From Streptomyces venezuelae (GTDB lineage: Bacteria; Actinomycetota; Actinomycetes; Streptomycetales; Streptomycetaceae): DNA of 64,000 nucleotides. Positions 18,232-27,234 of the stretch are shown one piece after another. The notes beneath the pieces were generated by a model. It saw only the letters and a list, made by a program, of their open reading frames with translations, ran no database searches and was not told where the DNA came from. The stretch spans positions 1,116,001-1,180,000 of the forward strand of contig NZ_CP029192.1 of the NCBI RefSeq assembly GCF_008642315.1. The letters are read 5' to 3'. Made by a program: the position numbers and the translations under genes. The stretch's first letter is position 1, and each line of letters starts with the position of its first letter.

Positions 18232-20643
18232 GTGGCGAACGAAGAGAAGCTCGTCGAATACCTCAAGTGGACGACCGCCGAGCTGCACCAGACCCAGCAG
18301 CAGCTGCGCGACCTCAAGGCCGCACAGCACGAACCGATAGCCGTCGTCTCGGCGGCCTGCCGGCTCCCCGGCAAGACCCGCACGCCGGACGGTCTGTGGG
18401 ACCTGGTGTCGGAGGGGCGCGACGCCGTCACCGGTTTCCCCGACGACCGCACGTGGGAACTCCCCGAGGACCCCCCGTACGCGCAACTCGGCGGCTTCCT
18501 CGACGACGCGGCCGGTTTCGACGCGGGCTTCTTCGACATCGGCGCGACCGAGGCCGTGGCGACCGAGCCCCTGCAGCGGCTCATGCTCCACCTCGCCTGG
18601 GAGACCGTCGAGCGCGGCCACATCGCCCCGCACCGCCTGCGCTCCACCCTCACCGGGGTCTACGTGGGCGCCACCGGGCACGACTACGCGACACGCCTGG
18701 AGACCGCACCCGACGAGCTCCTGCCCTACCTGGGCGGCGGCACGTCCGGCAGTCTCGTCTCCGGTCGCATCGCGTACGCCCTCGGTCTCGAAGGCCCCGC
18801 CATCAGCGTGGACACGGCCTGCTCGTCCTCCCTCGTCGCCCTGCACCTGGCCTGCCAGGCGCTGCGGCGCGGGGAGTGCGGGCTCGCCCTGGCGGGCGGC
18901 GGCACGGTCATGTCGACGCCGCACACCTTCCACGCCTTCGCCCATCAGAAGTCCCTTGCGCAGGACGGCCGTTGCAAGCCGTTCGCGGCCGCGGCGGACG
19001 GCATGGGACTGGGCGAGGGGGTCGGCCTCGTCCTCCTTGAGCGGCTGAGCGACGCACGGCGCAACGGCCATCCCGTACTCGCCGTCATCCGCGGCTCCGC
19101 GGTGAACCAGGACGGCGCGGGCTACGGTCTCGCGGCGCCCAACGGCCCCTCCCAGCAGCACGTGATCCGCGCCGCGCTCGCCGACGCCGGGCTCACCCCC
19201 GACCAGGTCGACGCCGTCGAGGCACACGGCACCGGCACGCCCATCGGCGACGCCATCGAGGTGCAGGCGCTCCTCGCGACCTACGGCGCGGGCCGCTCCC
19301 CCGAGCGGCCCCTGTGGCTCGGCTCCGTCAAGTCCAACACCGGGCACACGCAAGGCGCCGCCGGTACCGCGGCGCTGATCAAGATGGTCCAGGCGTTCCG
19401 GCACGACACGCTGCCGCCGACGCTCCACGTCGACCGGCCCACCCCGCTCGCCGCCTGGAAGAAGGGCGCGGTCCGGCTGCTCACCGAGGCGGTCGACTGG
19501 CCGCGCCGCGACGAGCCCCGCCGGGTCGGCATCTCCGCCTTCGCGACCTCCGGCACGAACGCCCACCTCATCCTCGAGGAGCCGCCGGCGCCGGACGCCC
19601 CCACCGAGGCGGCCCCCGCCACCGCGGTGCCCGGACTCCCGGTGGCCTGGTCCCTGTCCGCACGTACGCCCGAAGCCCTCCAGGAGCAGGCGAAAGCACT
19701 CGTCACACACCTGACGTCCGCCGATCCCGAGCCCTCCCCCGCCGACGTCGCCCACTCCCTCGCCGTCACTCGCAGCCCCCTGGAGCACCGAGCCGTCCTC
19801 ACCGGCACGGACAGCGCCGATCTCCTCGCCGCCGCCCGCGCCCTGGCCGCGGGGGACGACCACCCCGGCCTGACCCGTACCGACGCCGACGCCACCCCCA
19901 AGAAGATCGCCTGGCACTTCGACGGCGCGCCCGCGGCCGGCGCCGAGGCGGCGGCCGCCGACCTGGGCGCGGCCTTCCCCCTCTTCGCGGCGGCGTTCGA
20001 CGAGACCCGGGCCCTCCTCGACACCCACCTGTCCGCGCCTCTCCCCGCCACCGCGACCGAGCCCCTGCACTTCGCGCTCCACACGGCGCTCGCCCGCGTG
20101 CTGCTGGAAGCCGGGGTGCACGCCCACACGGTCGGCGGAACCGGAGTCGGCCACATCGCCGCCGCGCACGCGGCGGGCGTCCTGGACCTCGACGACGCGT
20201 GCCGCCTGGCCGCGACCCACTTCACGGCCACCGCGGCGGAGGTCGGGTCACCCACCCCCGAAACGTACGAACCGGTGCTGAAGGACGTCACTTTCCGGCC
20301 CGCGACGCTCGCGCTCACCGGCACCGCCCCGGCGGACACCCCCCTGTCCTCCCCCGGCTACTGGCACCACCACCTCACCTCCGCCGACCACGGCCCCGGA
20401 CCCTCCTCCGACCTCGACCCCGAGACCCATACCCTCCTCGACCTGAGCGCCTTCTCCCCCGACTCATCCGCCGTGCACACGGTCCTGACGGCACTCGCGG
20501 GGCTGCACACCTCGGGCGGCACGGTCGACTGGACGCCACTCACCCGGCGCGCGGCCCGGCCCCGGACCATCGACCTCCCGACGTACCCCTTCCAGGCCAC
20601 GCGTTACTGGCTGCACGACCACACCACGCACACCGCGGTGTGA
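18232..20643 (+). CDS. Free-standing ketosynthase with degenerate AT-like tail (KSX-like, chain transfer)
   Basis: 803 residues from GTG 18232, which has AGGAAGG about 12 nt upstream. Order: N-terminal docking coiled coil ([20 protein letters not shown]), KS about 35-455, then an AT-like remnant and a terminal YPFQATRYW linker as found before DH or KR domains. KS catalysis looks intact (Cys197 in DTACSSS, His332, His372), but the usual DPQQR is EPLQR and KSNIGHT is KSNTGHT. The AT-like part is short and lacks the FPGQG, GHSxG and acyl-binding Arg motifs (GTGVGH replaces GHSxG), so it cannot load an extender. No ACP is fused; a discrete ACP follows after 44 bp. This matches the KSX/ACPX pairs of polyether clusters (monensin, nanchangmycin), proposed to lift the chain off the PKS. 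Confidence 0.85.
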   Translation: MANEEKLVEYLKWTTAELHQTQQQLRDLKAAQHEPIAVVSAACRLPGKTRTPDGLWDLVSEGRDAVTGFPDDRTWELPEDPPYAQLGGFLDDAAGFDAGFFDIGATEAVATEPLQRLMLHLAWETVERGHIAPHRLRSTLTGVYVGATGHDYATRLETAPDELLPYLGGGTSGSLVSGRIAYALGLEGPAISVDTACSSSLVALHLACQALRRGECGLALAGGGTVMSTPHTFHAFAHQKSLAQDGRCKPFAAAADGMGLGEGVGLVLLERLSDARRNGHPVLAVIRGSAVNQDGAGYGLAAPNGPSQQHVIRAALADAGLTPDQVDAVEAHGTGTPIGDAIEVQALLATYGAGRSPERPLWLGSVKSNTGHTQGAAGTAALIKMVQAFRHDTLPPTLHVDRPTPLAAWKKGAVRLLTEAVDWPRRDEPRRVGISAFATSGTNAHLILEEPPAPDAPTEAAPATAVPGLPVAWSLSARTPEALQEQAKALVTHLTSADPEPSPADVAHSLAVTRSPLEHRAVLTGTDSADLLAAARALAAGDDHPGLTRTDADATPKKIAWHFDGAPAAGAEAAAADLGAAFPLFAAAFDETRALLDTHLSAPLPATATEPLHFALHTALARVLLEAGVHAHTVGGTGVGHIAAAHAAGVLDLDDACRLAATHFTATAAEVGSPTPETYEPVLKDVTFRPATLALTGTAPADTPLSSPGYWHHHLTSADHGPGPSSDLDPETHTLLDLSAFSPDSSAVHTVLTALAGLHTSGGTVDWTPLTRRAARPRTIDLPTYPFQATRYWLHDHTTHTAV

Positions 20644-20687
20644 CACACGGTGTGACACGTCAACACCCCACTCACACAGGAGCATTC

Positions 20688-21005
20688 ATGAGCAGCACCG
20701 ACAACACGCCCGGCCAGGACGCCACCGAGCTGGAGAAGCAGCTCGCCGCGGCCACCCCCGAGGAGCGCGAGAAGCTCCTCACCGACACCATTCGCACGCA
20801 GGCCGGCACCCTCCTCAACACCACGCTGACCGATGACAGCAACTTCCTCGAGAACGGCCTCAACTCCCTCACCGCGCTCGAACTGACCAAGACCCTGATG
20901 ACACTGACGGGCATGGAGATCGCGATGGTCGCCATCGTCGAGAATCCGACCCCGGCCCAGCTCGCCCACCACCTCGGCCAGGAGCTCGCCCACACGACCG
21001 CGTAG
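20688..21005 (+). CDS. Discrete acyl carrier protein (ACPX-like)
   Basis: 105 residues. A single ACP domain with the phosphopantetheine serine in ENGLNSLTALEL (about residue 62), followed by an AMVAIVENPTPAQLAHHL helix III/IV pattern resembling type I PKS ACPs rather than fatty-acid ACP. The first 35 residues are an acidic/basic helical lead. ATG 20688 has AGGAG 6 nt upstream. It directly follows the free KS and probably receives the chain from it. This is the last intact gene of the polyketide cluster on this side. Confidence 0.9.
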   Translation: MSSTDNTPGQDATELEKQLAAATPEEREKLLTDTIRTQAGTLLNTTLTDDSNFLENGLNSLTALELTKTLMTLTGMEIAMVAIVENPTPAQLAHHLGQELAHTTA

Positions 21006-21099
21006 ACGCCGGGCCACCGACCCCTTCGCACACCCCGCCCCCGGACGCACACGGCCGCCCCGGGGGCACAAACATGAGCCGCCCCGAGTCGCCCCTCCC

Positions 21100-21180
21100 T
21101 CAGCCGCGGGCCGGGCCGCTCTCCCAGGCCCACACGGCGATCTCGGCGCGGTTGCGCGCGGCGAGTTTCGCCCGCGACTC
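21100..21180 (-). pseudogene. C-terminal fragment of a LuxR/NarL-type response regulator
   Basis: Reading the minus strand, codons from about 21176 down to the TGA at 21102-21100 spell SRAKLAARNRAEIAVWAWES followed by GPARG. That is the last HTH helix and tail of NarL-type regulators. Nothing upstream in frame continues the HTH; sequence beyond about 21180 belongs to the kinase fragment on the other strand. Confidence 0.65.
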
Positions 21181-21580
21181 GAACCCGCACGAATGGACGC
21201 TGGCGATCACGCTCATCACCGTGATCGTCGCGGCGTTCTCGCTGCTGCTGCGCGCGCAGTCGGAGCAGCGCGTACGGGACCTCGACGACCTGCGCTCGGC
21301 CGAACGGCGCGAACTGGCCCGCGAGTTGCACGACGTGGTCGCGCATCACGTCACCGGCATCGTCGTACAGACGAAGGCCGCACGGTTCGCCGCGCAGGAC
21401 CCGGGAGAGGTCGCGCGGAATCCTGGGGAGACCGCGGCCGTGCTGGAACGCATCGAGCGGGAGGCGACGGAGGCCCTCGGCGCCATGCGGCGTCTCGTGG
21501 CCGTCATGCGGCGCGCCGACCCGGGCAGGCCCGCGACGACGGCACCCGGGGTGACGGCGGTCGTACGTATCGTGCGGCGA
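21181..21580 (+). pseudogene. Truncated sensor histidine kinase fragment (one TM + HisKA_3, no ATPase domain)
   Basis: An open frame can be read from the ATG at 21074 to 21895, but only about 21190-21560 looks real. It has one hydrophobic segment (TLAITLITVIVAAFSLLL), then the dimerisation box RRELARELHDVVAHHVTGIV with the phospho-accepting His, and a following helix with EALGAMRRLVAVMR. The HATPase domain that should come next is absent; after about 21580 the sequence turns AT-rich and non-coding. The sensor N-terminus is missing too, because the 5' part of the frame is antisense to a LuxR fragment. It is a non-functional relic. Confidence 0.7.
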
Positions 21581-21789
21581 GACGTGAGTGTCGCATTGAA
21601 TTGCTCATCTATCTACGGTGAGGAAAAGTCCTTTTCCTTTCCTCCGGCATCCACAACGCTACGAGTCGGACGCCGCAGAGCGCTTCGACTAAAAGGCCAG
21701 TCTCCATTGACCAAAAGGCCAATACGCCTTCGGCCGGGCGCACGGGGCGCCCGGCCGAAGAAACTACGACTGCCTGCGTACCTACCTGC
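21581..21789. other. AT-richer non-coding junction with short direct repeats
   Basis: Lower GC than the neighbours. It contains the direct repeat AAAAGGCCA (two copies near 21692 and 21712) and ends in the terminator hairpin listed separately. No gene is recognised. It may be the scar where the polyketide cluster joined this region. Confidence 0.45.
21728..21760 (-). terminator. Hairpin terminator downstream of the SH3-like gene
   Basis: A perfect 14-bp GC-rich stem (CTTCGGCCGGGCGC with its complement) and 5-nt loop, 30 bp after the stop codon of the minus-strand secreted protein gene. Confidence 0.75.
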
Positions 21790-22155
21790 TTACTTGCACA
21801 GGGGCACCGCGGCGTGGTTCTTGACGAAGCGGGCGGTGACCCAGCCGTTGGGCTTGTTGACCTTGTACCAGACGCGGTTTCCGTTGACCGGCTGACCGTT
21901 CGTCTTCTTGCAGATCAGGTCGATGACCTGCTTGTAGCGGTAGGTCCCGACGACCTTCGAGTTGGAGGTCGGGTACTGGCGTACGTTGACTCCGAGCCGG
22001 GAGGTGACGGTGCCCTTGACCGGCTTGGCGGCCGGGGCCGACACCGAGGCGCCGGAGTCCCGCACGTGCTGGGTGTCCGCCTGCGCGACACCGGTGAAGG
22101 CCACGGAAGCGAGAGCAACCGCAAGGCATCCGCTCACTGCATTTCGAAACATCAT
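21790..22155 (-). CDS. Small secreted SH3-like protein
   Basis: 121 residues. A signal peptide is clear (basic start, hydrophobic LAVALASVAFTGVAQA, cleavage after AQA). The mature part resembles a bacterial SH3 domain: GVNVRQYPTSNSKVVGTYRYKQV then WYKVN...GWVTARFV, as in cell-wall-binding SH3_3 domains. Two cysteines may form a disulphide (LICKKT and PLCK). The ATG at 22155 is chosen because AAGGAG lies 10 nt upstream and the signal peptide begins there. It stands alone, with a terminator downstream. Function unknown beyond a likely wall-associated or extracellular role. Confidence 0.85.
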   Translation of the reverse strand: MMFRNAVSGCLAVALASVAFTGVAQADTQHVRDSGASVSAPAAKPVKGTVTSRLGVNVRQYPTSNSKVVGTYRYKQVIDLICKKTNGQPVNGNRVWYKVNKPNGWVTARFVKNHAAVPLCK

Positions 22156-22639
22156 GCCGTCATTTCTCCTTGGCGACGCGCCGAGTTTCCTCCGAGAAAA
22201 CCCGGTCTGCACTTGCGGAGAAAAACGTAGATCCTGGGCGGGAAACAGGATGCGTTCAGACGCTCGACACGCGCCCGGTCACCGGATTGCAGGAGCGCGT
22301 CTCGGTGCGCCGGAACGTGAGCGTGGCGCCACCGCGAGAAGGAGCGATGACGCCACGCGCCGCGAACCGATGCCGGAGCGGCTGCCGATGCCGATGCCGG
22401 AGCCGATCCCGCACCCCCACTACTGCGTCAGGAGAGCAGCTGCACCTTCTCGCCCTGCTCCTTCGTGTTGAGGCACTCCTGATAGGGGTTGATCCTGAGT
22501 GAGAAAGTCGAGCCGAGGCAGGGCTTCACGCCCGAGAAGGCCGTCGTGACTCCTCCGGGCGAGGAGGTCGACTGCGGAAGCGGATGGCACGGCAAGGGCG
22601 GCTGCCGCGGACTGAGGGGCGGGCGTGGAGCTCAACAGC
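22156..22639. other. Intergenic region with a possible decayed minus-strand reading frame
   Basis: Between two minus-strand genes. Reading the minus strand toward the TGA at 22440-22438 gives a protein-like stretch ending CLGSTFSLRINPYQECLNTK...VQLLS, extending back to about 22590, but with no convincing start or ribosome-binding site. It may be the 3' end of a lost secreted or lipoprotein gene. The 5' UTR and promoter of the SH3-like gene lie at the left. Nothing else is recognised. Confidence 0.35.
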
Positions 22640-24328
22640 TCACCCCCGGCCCTGCGGGACCTCCTGCGGGACCTGCGACGGGACCTCCGACGGCACCTCC
22701 GGCGGGACGAGCCCTTGCTCCCGCGCCATCTCACGCGCCACCCGGGGCGCCGTCCACAGCGTCGGCAGCATGATGAAGCCCACCGGCACCGCCGTGACCA
22801 CGATGAACGACTGCAGTGCCGTGATGCCTCCGTCGCCGACCAGGATCAGCACCGCGGCCGCCGCGCCCATCAACAGTGCCCAGAACGCCCGTACCGCACG
22901 CGTCGGTTCACCGGCCCTCGTGCCCGCGGAGGCGATGCTGTACGACATCGAGTCGGTGGTCGTCACCACGAACGTGATCGTCAGCAGCAGCAGCGCGACC
23001 GCGACCACCGCACCCATCGGCAGCCGCTGCGCCATGGAGATGACGGCGGCGTCCATGCCGACCGACTTCAGCGGGCCCGAGATCGCGCCGGGGTCGCGCT
23101 GCTCCAGGAAGATGCCGGTGCCACCGAACACCGTGAACCAGAACATGGTGGCCAGCGGAGGCACGATCGCCGTGGAGACCACGAGGTCGCGCAGGGTGCG
23201 CCCCCGGGAGATGCGGGCCACGAAGATGGACATCAGCGGCCCGTAGCCGAGGAACCAGCCGAAGAAGAAGACCGTCCAGGAGCCGAGCCACGCGTGGTCG
23301 CCCCGGTTCAGCGCCAGCGGAACGAAGTCCCGCGCGTACTGGCCGAAGCCGCCCAGGAACGAGTCGAGCACGAAGCCGAGGGAGCCGAGGACCAGGAAGA
23401 CGGCCATCAGGGCGACCGCGAGCCAGATGTTGGCCTTGCTGAAGAACTGGATGCCGCGGTCGACACCGCTGGCGACGGAGAGCACCGCGACGACGGTCAG
23501 CAGGACGATGACGCCGAGCTGCACGGGGTAGCCGCCGGAGATGCCGAACACCTCGGAGAGCCCGTACGAGACCTGGAGGCCGAGGAAGCCGATCGGGCCG
23601 ACGGTGCCGGCCACCACGGCGATGACGCAGACGATGTCGACGGCGGCCCCGAGACGGGAGTGCCGGACGCGCTCACCGAGGAACGGGTGCAGCAGGGTGC
23701 GCGGGCGCAGCGGCATGCCGCGCTCCTGGCCCCGGATCATCACGATCGAGGCGAGCGTGCCTAGGACGGCCCAGGCGAGGAAGCCCCAGTGCGCGAAGCT
23801 CTGGGAGAGCGCGGCGTCGGCCGCCTCCTGGGTGCCGCTCTTGACGCCGTCGTAGAAGGGGGGCGTGTTGATGTAGTGCTCCACGGGCTCGCCCGCCGCG
23901 AAGAAGACGCCGCCGCCCGCGAGCAGTGTCGACATGATCATCGCGATCCACTGGAACCTGCCGTACTCCGGCCGCGCCCCGGCGCCCCCGAGCCGCACCT
24001 TCCCGTACCGGGAGAAGCCCAGCCACAGCGCGACGCCGAACGTCGCGAGCAGCAGCACCTGCCACAGCGGACCGAACCACCGCGCGACGAAGGTGAACAC
24101 GGCGTTCACGGCGTCGCCCGTGGCCGTGGGCGCGATCAGCGCGGCCAGGACGAACGCGGTGAGCAGCCCGCCGCTGACGGCCAGTACGGGGAGGTCGGTG
24201 CGTCCACGGCCACCGGGAGCCGCGGCGCCCGCCGTGCGGCCCTCTTCCTCCGGATGGCCGCCTTCGTCGTCGTCCGCGGCGGACTCGCCGTCGGCGGGCG
24301 CGACGGTACGGGCGGGGGAAGTCGACAT
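22640..24328 (-). CDS. BCCT-family transporter (betaine/choline/carnitine type)
   Basis: 562 residues with about 12 transmembrane helices. The BCCT signature region is clear: GGVFFAAGEPVEHY near residue 120, GLQVSYGLSEVFGI, and the Trp/Gly-rich GSWTVFFFGWFLGYGPLMSIFVARISRGRT segment split over 23220-23310. The family imports quaternary ammonium compounds such as glycine betaine or choline with sodium or protons, usually for osmoprotection. ATG 24328 has AAGGAA 7 nt upstream; the N-terminal 45 residues are acidic and cytoplasmic. The C-terminus ends in slippage-type repeats (EVPSEVPSQVPQEVPQ). A 36-bp palindrome lies 60 bp upstream. Confidence 0.93.
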   Translation of the reverse strand: MSTSPARTVAPADGESAADDDEGGHPEEEGRTAGAAAPGGRGRTDLPVLAVSGGLLTAFVLAALIAPTATGDAVNAVFTFVARWFGPLWQVLLLATFGVALWLGFSRYGKVRLGGAGARPEYGRFQWIAMIMSTLLAGGGVFFAAGEPVEHYINTPPFYDGVKSGTQEAADAALSQSFAHWGFLAWAVLGTLASIVMIRGQERGMPLRPRTLLHPFLGERVRHSRLGAAVDIVCVIAVVAGTVGPIGFLGLQVSYGLSEVFGISGGYPVQLGVIVLLTVVAVLSVASGVDRGIQFFSKANIWLAVALMAVFLVLGSLGFVLDSFLGGFGQYARDFVPLALNRGDHAWLGSWTVFFFGWFLGYGPLMSIFVARISRGRTLRDLVVSTAIVPPLATMFWFTVFGGTGIFLEQRDPGAISGPLKSVGMDAAVISMAQRLPMGAVVAVALLLLTITFVVTTTDSMSYSIASAGTRAGEPTRAVRAFWALLMGAAAAVLILVGDGGITALQSFIVVTAVPVGFIMLPTLWTAPRVAREMAREQGLVPPEVPSEVPSQVPQEVPQGRG

Positions 24329-24388
24329 GAGGTTCCTTGCTGAGGGGGGATTCGCACACGAGGGCACGGCGCGCGGCACGTCACGGCG

Positions 24389-24424
24389 CCCGGCACTCCA
24401 TATGCGCGCATACGGAGTGCCGGG
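24389..24424. promoter_or_regulatory. 36-bp near-perfect palindrome upstream of the BCCT gene
   Basis: Positions 24389-24424 are symmetric at 34 of 36 bases, built of CCCGGCACTCC arms around TATGCGCGCATA. It sits 60 bp upstream of the BCCT ATG and 157 bp after the carboxypeptidase stop. It could be a terminator for the upstream gene or an operator for the transporter. Confidence 0.65.
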
Positions 24425-24580
24425 CGGCCGGACCGCTCGGTGCGAAGGTCAGCAGGGAAGGGTGCTATCCGAAGGGCGTTGTCGTCAAATTCCCGACAAT
24501 GTCCGGTGGCGCGGCGACCGCGTTCGTGCCGGAGCGCCGGAGCGCCCGGCGGCGGCTGCGCCTTCTCCGGCCCCATCCGG

Positions 24581-25600
24581 TCAGTGGGCGAACCCCCAGT
24601 CGAGCATCTTGGCGGCGTCCTCGAAGCGGTCCTTGTCGGCCCCCACGATCGCGCCGACCAGGGTGCGGTTGTCGCGCTCGGCGGCGAAGACGACGGCGTA
24701 GCCGGCCTCCGCGCCGCTGCCGGTCTTGATGCCCAGCGCGCCGTCGTAGGTGCTCAGCAGCACGTTGGTGTTGTTCCAGGTGTAGTAGCGGGTACGGCCG
24801 TTGGCCGCGGGGGCCTCGGTCTTGAACTGCTTCTTCTTCACGACGTCGGCGAACACCGGCTTCAGCATGGCGCGTTGGCCGAGCTTGGCGAGGTCGCGGG
24901 CGGTGCTGCGGTTGTCGCCGTGCGATATGCCGTCGAAGGAGTCGAAGTGCGTGCCCGTCAGGCCCAGTTGCTGCGCCTCGGCGTTCATCTGGTTCTCGAA
25001 GTCGGCGATCCGCGCGTCCATGGTGTCCCCGGACCCGAAGTTGTCGGCCAGCGCCATCGCGGCGTCCGCCCCCGAGGGAAGCAGCATGGCGTGCAGCAGC
25101 TGCCTGGCGGTCAGCTTGTCGCCGGTCTGCAGGTCGGCCGTGCTGGAACCGGCCTTCGCGACGTAGTCCCGGTACTCCTGCTTCACCGTGAACTGCTGGT
25201 CCAGCCGCTCCGGGTACTTGAGCACGACGAGGGCGGTCATGATTTTGGTCGTACTGGCCATCGCCACGCTCTCGTCGGCCTTCGCCCCGGCCCACATCTC
25301 CCGCTCCTGGCTGCCGTCGCGGGCGTCCAGGAGAAAGGCGTGGTCGGCCTTGATGACGGGGGCGTCCTGGCCAGTCGCGTCGGGCGCGCCCTGTCCCCGG
25401 CCCTGTTCCTGTCCCTGCCCGACGGTCCCGGCAGCCTGGCCGCTCGTCCGCTCATTCTCGTCGACGGAGTGGGTGGCACTGGGGGTGGCCGCCTCGGCGA
25501 GACCGCCGGCGGTGATCGGGAGGACGGCCCCGACCAGGGCGACGGTCGCGATCCGGGCCCCGGTCCGGTGCAGCCGGCTGGGGCGAGCGTGGGAACCCAT
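24581..25600 (-). CDS. D-alanyl-D-alanine carboxypeptidase (peptidase S11)
   Basis: 339 residues. A penicillin-binding-protein fold acting on cell-wall stem peptides outside the membrane. Signal segment: GARIATVALVGAVLPITAGGLAEA. Active-site motifs: S-x-x-K as MASTTKIM, SGA in LPSGADAAM at the usual SxN position, and KTG in GIKTGSGAEAGY. A Gln/Gly-rich linker (GQGQEQGRGQGAP) separates the signal from the catalytic domain. ATG 25600 has GGGAG about 10 nt upstream and opens the signal peptide; a longer in-frame start at 25684 is less likely. It is monocistronic and not obviously linked to its neighbours. Confidence 0.92.
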   Translation of the reverse strand: MGSHARPSRLHRTGARIATVALVGAVLPITAGGLAEAATPSATHSVDENERTSGQAAGTVGQGQEQGRGQGAPDATGQDAPVIKADHAFLLDARDGSQEREMWAGAKADESVAMASTTKIMTALVVLKYPERLDQQFTVKQEYRDYVAKAGSSTADLQTGDKLTARQLLHAMLLPSGADAAMALADNFGSGDTMDARIADFENQMNAEAQQLGLTGTHFDSFDGISHGDNRSTARDLAKLGQRAMLKPVFADVVKKKQFKTEAPAANGRTRYYTWNNTNVLLSTYDGALGIKTGSGAEAGYAVVFAAERDNRTLVGAIVGADKDRFEDAAKMLDWGFAH

Positions 25601-26010
25601 GAGGCATCTCTTCTCCCGGCGCCGGGCGCCGGCTGGTGAGGGGAAATCGGTGCACGGTGAACCTACTTGGGTGATGACGGCCATTTCAAGATCGTTGTGT
25701 CATAAGCGGGTAACAGGGCCGGGAATGGCGGAGGACGTGCAGGAAGTCGAGTTGACCCAGTACCGGGGAGGTGGAGGTGAGCTGAGGTTCTCGTTCCGGG
25801 CGTTCACGACGGGGTCGATGACGGCGAGGTGACCATCACGCACCCCACCCCTTACCGGCGTACGGCCGGCTTTCGGGAACTTGAGCGTGACGTGGGCCAT
25901 CGCCCTGGGCGGCGGCGCGCCCCTAGTTCGGCCTCGGCGTCCCGGCCGCCGCCTTCGTGGGGTTCGGCATCGACGACGAAACCGTCCAACACTCCCCGAA
26001 CGCCAGAGGG
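25601..26010. other. Intergenic region, no gene recognised
   Basis: About 410 bp between two minus-strand genes. It holds the promoter of the carboxypeptidase gene. Open frames exist on both strands but none has recognisable motifs or a good ribosome-binding site; a short plus-strand stretch at about 25890-25980 (GLGVPAAAFVGFG in one frame) could be a membrane-protein remnant. Confidence 0.4.
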
Positions 26011-27234
26011 TCACGTGAGGATCGGGAGCGACGCGAGGCCGCGTACGAGGCGGGTGTGGCGCCAGGTCAACTGGTCGGGCGCGGTGGCGAGGCGGATCGC
26101 GGGGAAGCGGGTGAGCACCGCTCGCAGGGCGATCTCCGCCTCGGCCTTGGCGAGGGGAGCGCCGACGCAGCGGTGGATGCCGTGGCCGAAGCCGAGGTGT
26201 GCGGAAGCGTCTCGCTCCAGGTCGAGCGCGTCCGGTGACGAGAAGCGTGCCGGGTCGCGATTGGCCGCTCCGAGGGCGACCAGGACCGGGACGCCGGCCG
26301 GAATGTCGGTGCCGCCGAGCGTGACGGCTTCCTTGGTGAACCTGAAGGTGGCCGTGCTCACGGGAGAGTCGTGGCGCAGCAACTCGTCCAGCGAGCCGGG
26401 GATGTCGTCCGGGTGCCGCCGGAGGCGGGTGAGTTCGTCCGGGTGCCGGAGCAGCGCCAGGAGGGCGTTGCCGAGGAAGTTGGTGGTGGTCTCGTGTCCG
26501 GCGACGAGAAGGAGCACCGCGAGGGAGATCAGCTCGTCCTCGCTCAGGCGATCGTCGCCGTCGCGGGCCGCGATGAGCCGGTCGAGGAGCGCGTCGCCGG
26601 GTGCCCGGCGCTTGGCGGCGATCAGGCCCGTCATGTAGTCGGCCATCGCGTGCGAGGCGTCGTCGATGACGTCCGGCTCTCCCGCCGCGAACAGCTCCGC
26701 CGACCAGCGCCGGACGTCGGGCCGGTCGGCCCGCGGCACTCCGAGCAGTTCGCAGATCACCATGACGGGCAGCGGCACCGCGAGGTCTGCCACGAAGTCA
26801 TACCGCCCGCCGGTCGTCCACTGGTCCAGCAACTCGTCCGTGGTGCGGGCGATGAACGGGCACAGTTTCTTGACGGCCCCCGTCGTGAACGCCTTGGTGA
26901 CCAGCTTGCGCAGCCGGGTGTGCCGGGGCGGGTCGCTGGCCAGCATGGTGTGCGCCACCGCGGGGTGCAGGCGGCGGCGTGACCCCTTGTCCGCGAAGAA
27001 GACCGCGGTGTCCTTCGACAGCCGCGCGTCGGCCAGCGCTTCACGGGCCTCCGCGTAGCCGGTGACCAGGTAGCTGGTGCGCCCACCGGATCCACCGGAT
27101 CCACCGACCTCACCGGACCCACCGGACCCACCGGACCCACCGGGCACGGGTCCCACCGGGCAGGCGGACCGCATCGCCGCGTACGCCGGGTACGGGTTCC
27201 GCAGGAAGTCCGGGTCGCGGGTCGGGTCGGTCAT
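26011..27234 (-). CDS. Cytochrome P450 monooxygenase with Gly/Ser-repeat insertion
   Basis: 407 residues, bacterial class I P450. I-helix LLVAGHETTTNF, K-helix ExxR region (DELLRHDSPV), and heme ligand Cys356 in FGHGIHRCVG. It needs a ferredoxin and reductase from elsewhere. ATG 27234 overlaps the stop of the SDR gene by 4 bp (ATGA), so the two are translationally coupled and probably act on the same substrate. Odd: residues about 33-50 are (GGS)n made by 9-bp DNA repeats, inserted in the N-terminal beta region where P450s normally have a short loop. The substrate is unknown; polyketide tailoring is possible but the pair lies about 6 kb beyond the cluster edge. Confidence 0.93.
   Translation of the reverse strand: MTDPTRDPDFLRNPYPAYAAMRSACPVGPVPGGSGGSGGSGEVGGSGGSGGRTSYLVTGYAEAREALADARLSKDTAVFFADKGSRRRLHPAVAHTMLASDPPRHTRLRKLVTKAFTTGAVKKLCPFIARTTDELLDQWTTGGRYDFVADLAVPLPVMVICELLGVPRADRPDVRRWSAELFAAGEPDVIDDASHAMADYMTGLIAAKRRAPGDALLDRLIAARDGDDRLSEDELISLAVLLLVAGHETTTNFLGNALLALLRHPDELTRLRRHPDDIPGSLDELLRHDSPVSTATFRFTKEAVTLGGTDIPAGVPVLVALGAANRDPARFSSPDALDLERDASAHLGFGHGIHRCVGAPLAKAEAEIALRAVLTRFPAIRLATAPDQLTWRHTRLVRGLASLPILT
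27081..27143 (-). repeat. 9-bp repeats coding Gly-Gly-Ser in the P450 gene
   Basis: A run of 9-bp units (ccaccggat / ccaccggac type) encodes GGSGGSGGS...GGSGG. The pattern is of replication slippage; unit variants ggat and ggac form two blocks, split by one degenerate unit (EVGGS). Confidence 0.85.

Noticed and set aside
25700..26014. Possible small gene between the carboxypeptidase and P450 genes
   Set aside because: Frames on both strands lack a ribosome-binding site, recognisable motif and consistent codon pattern.
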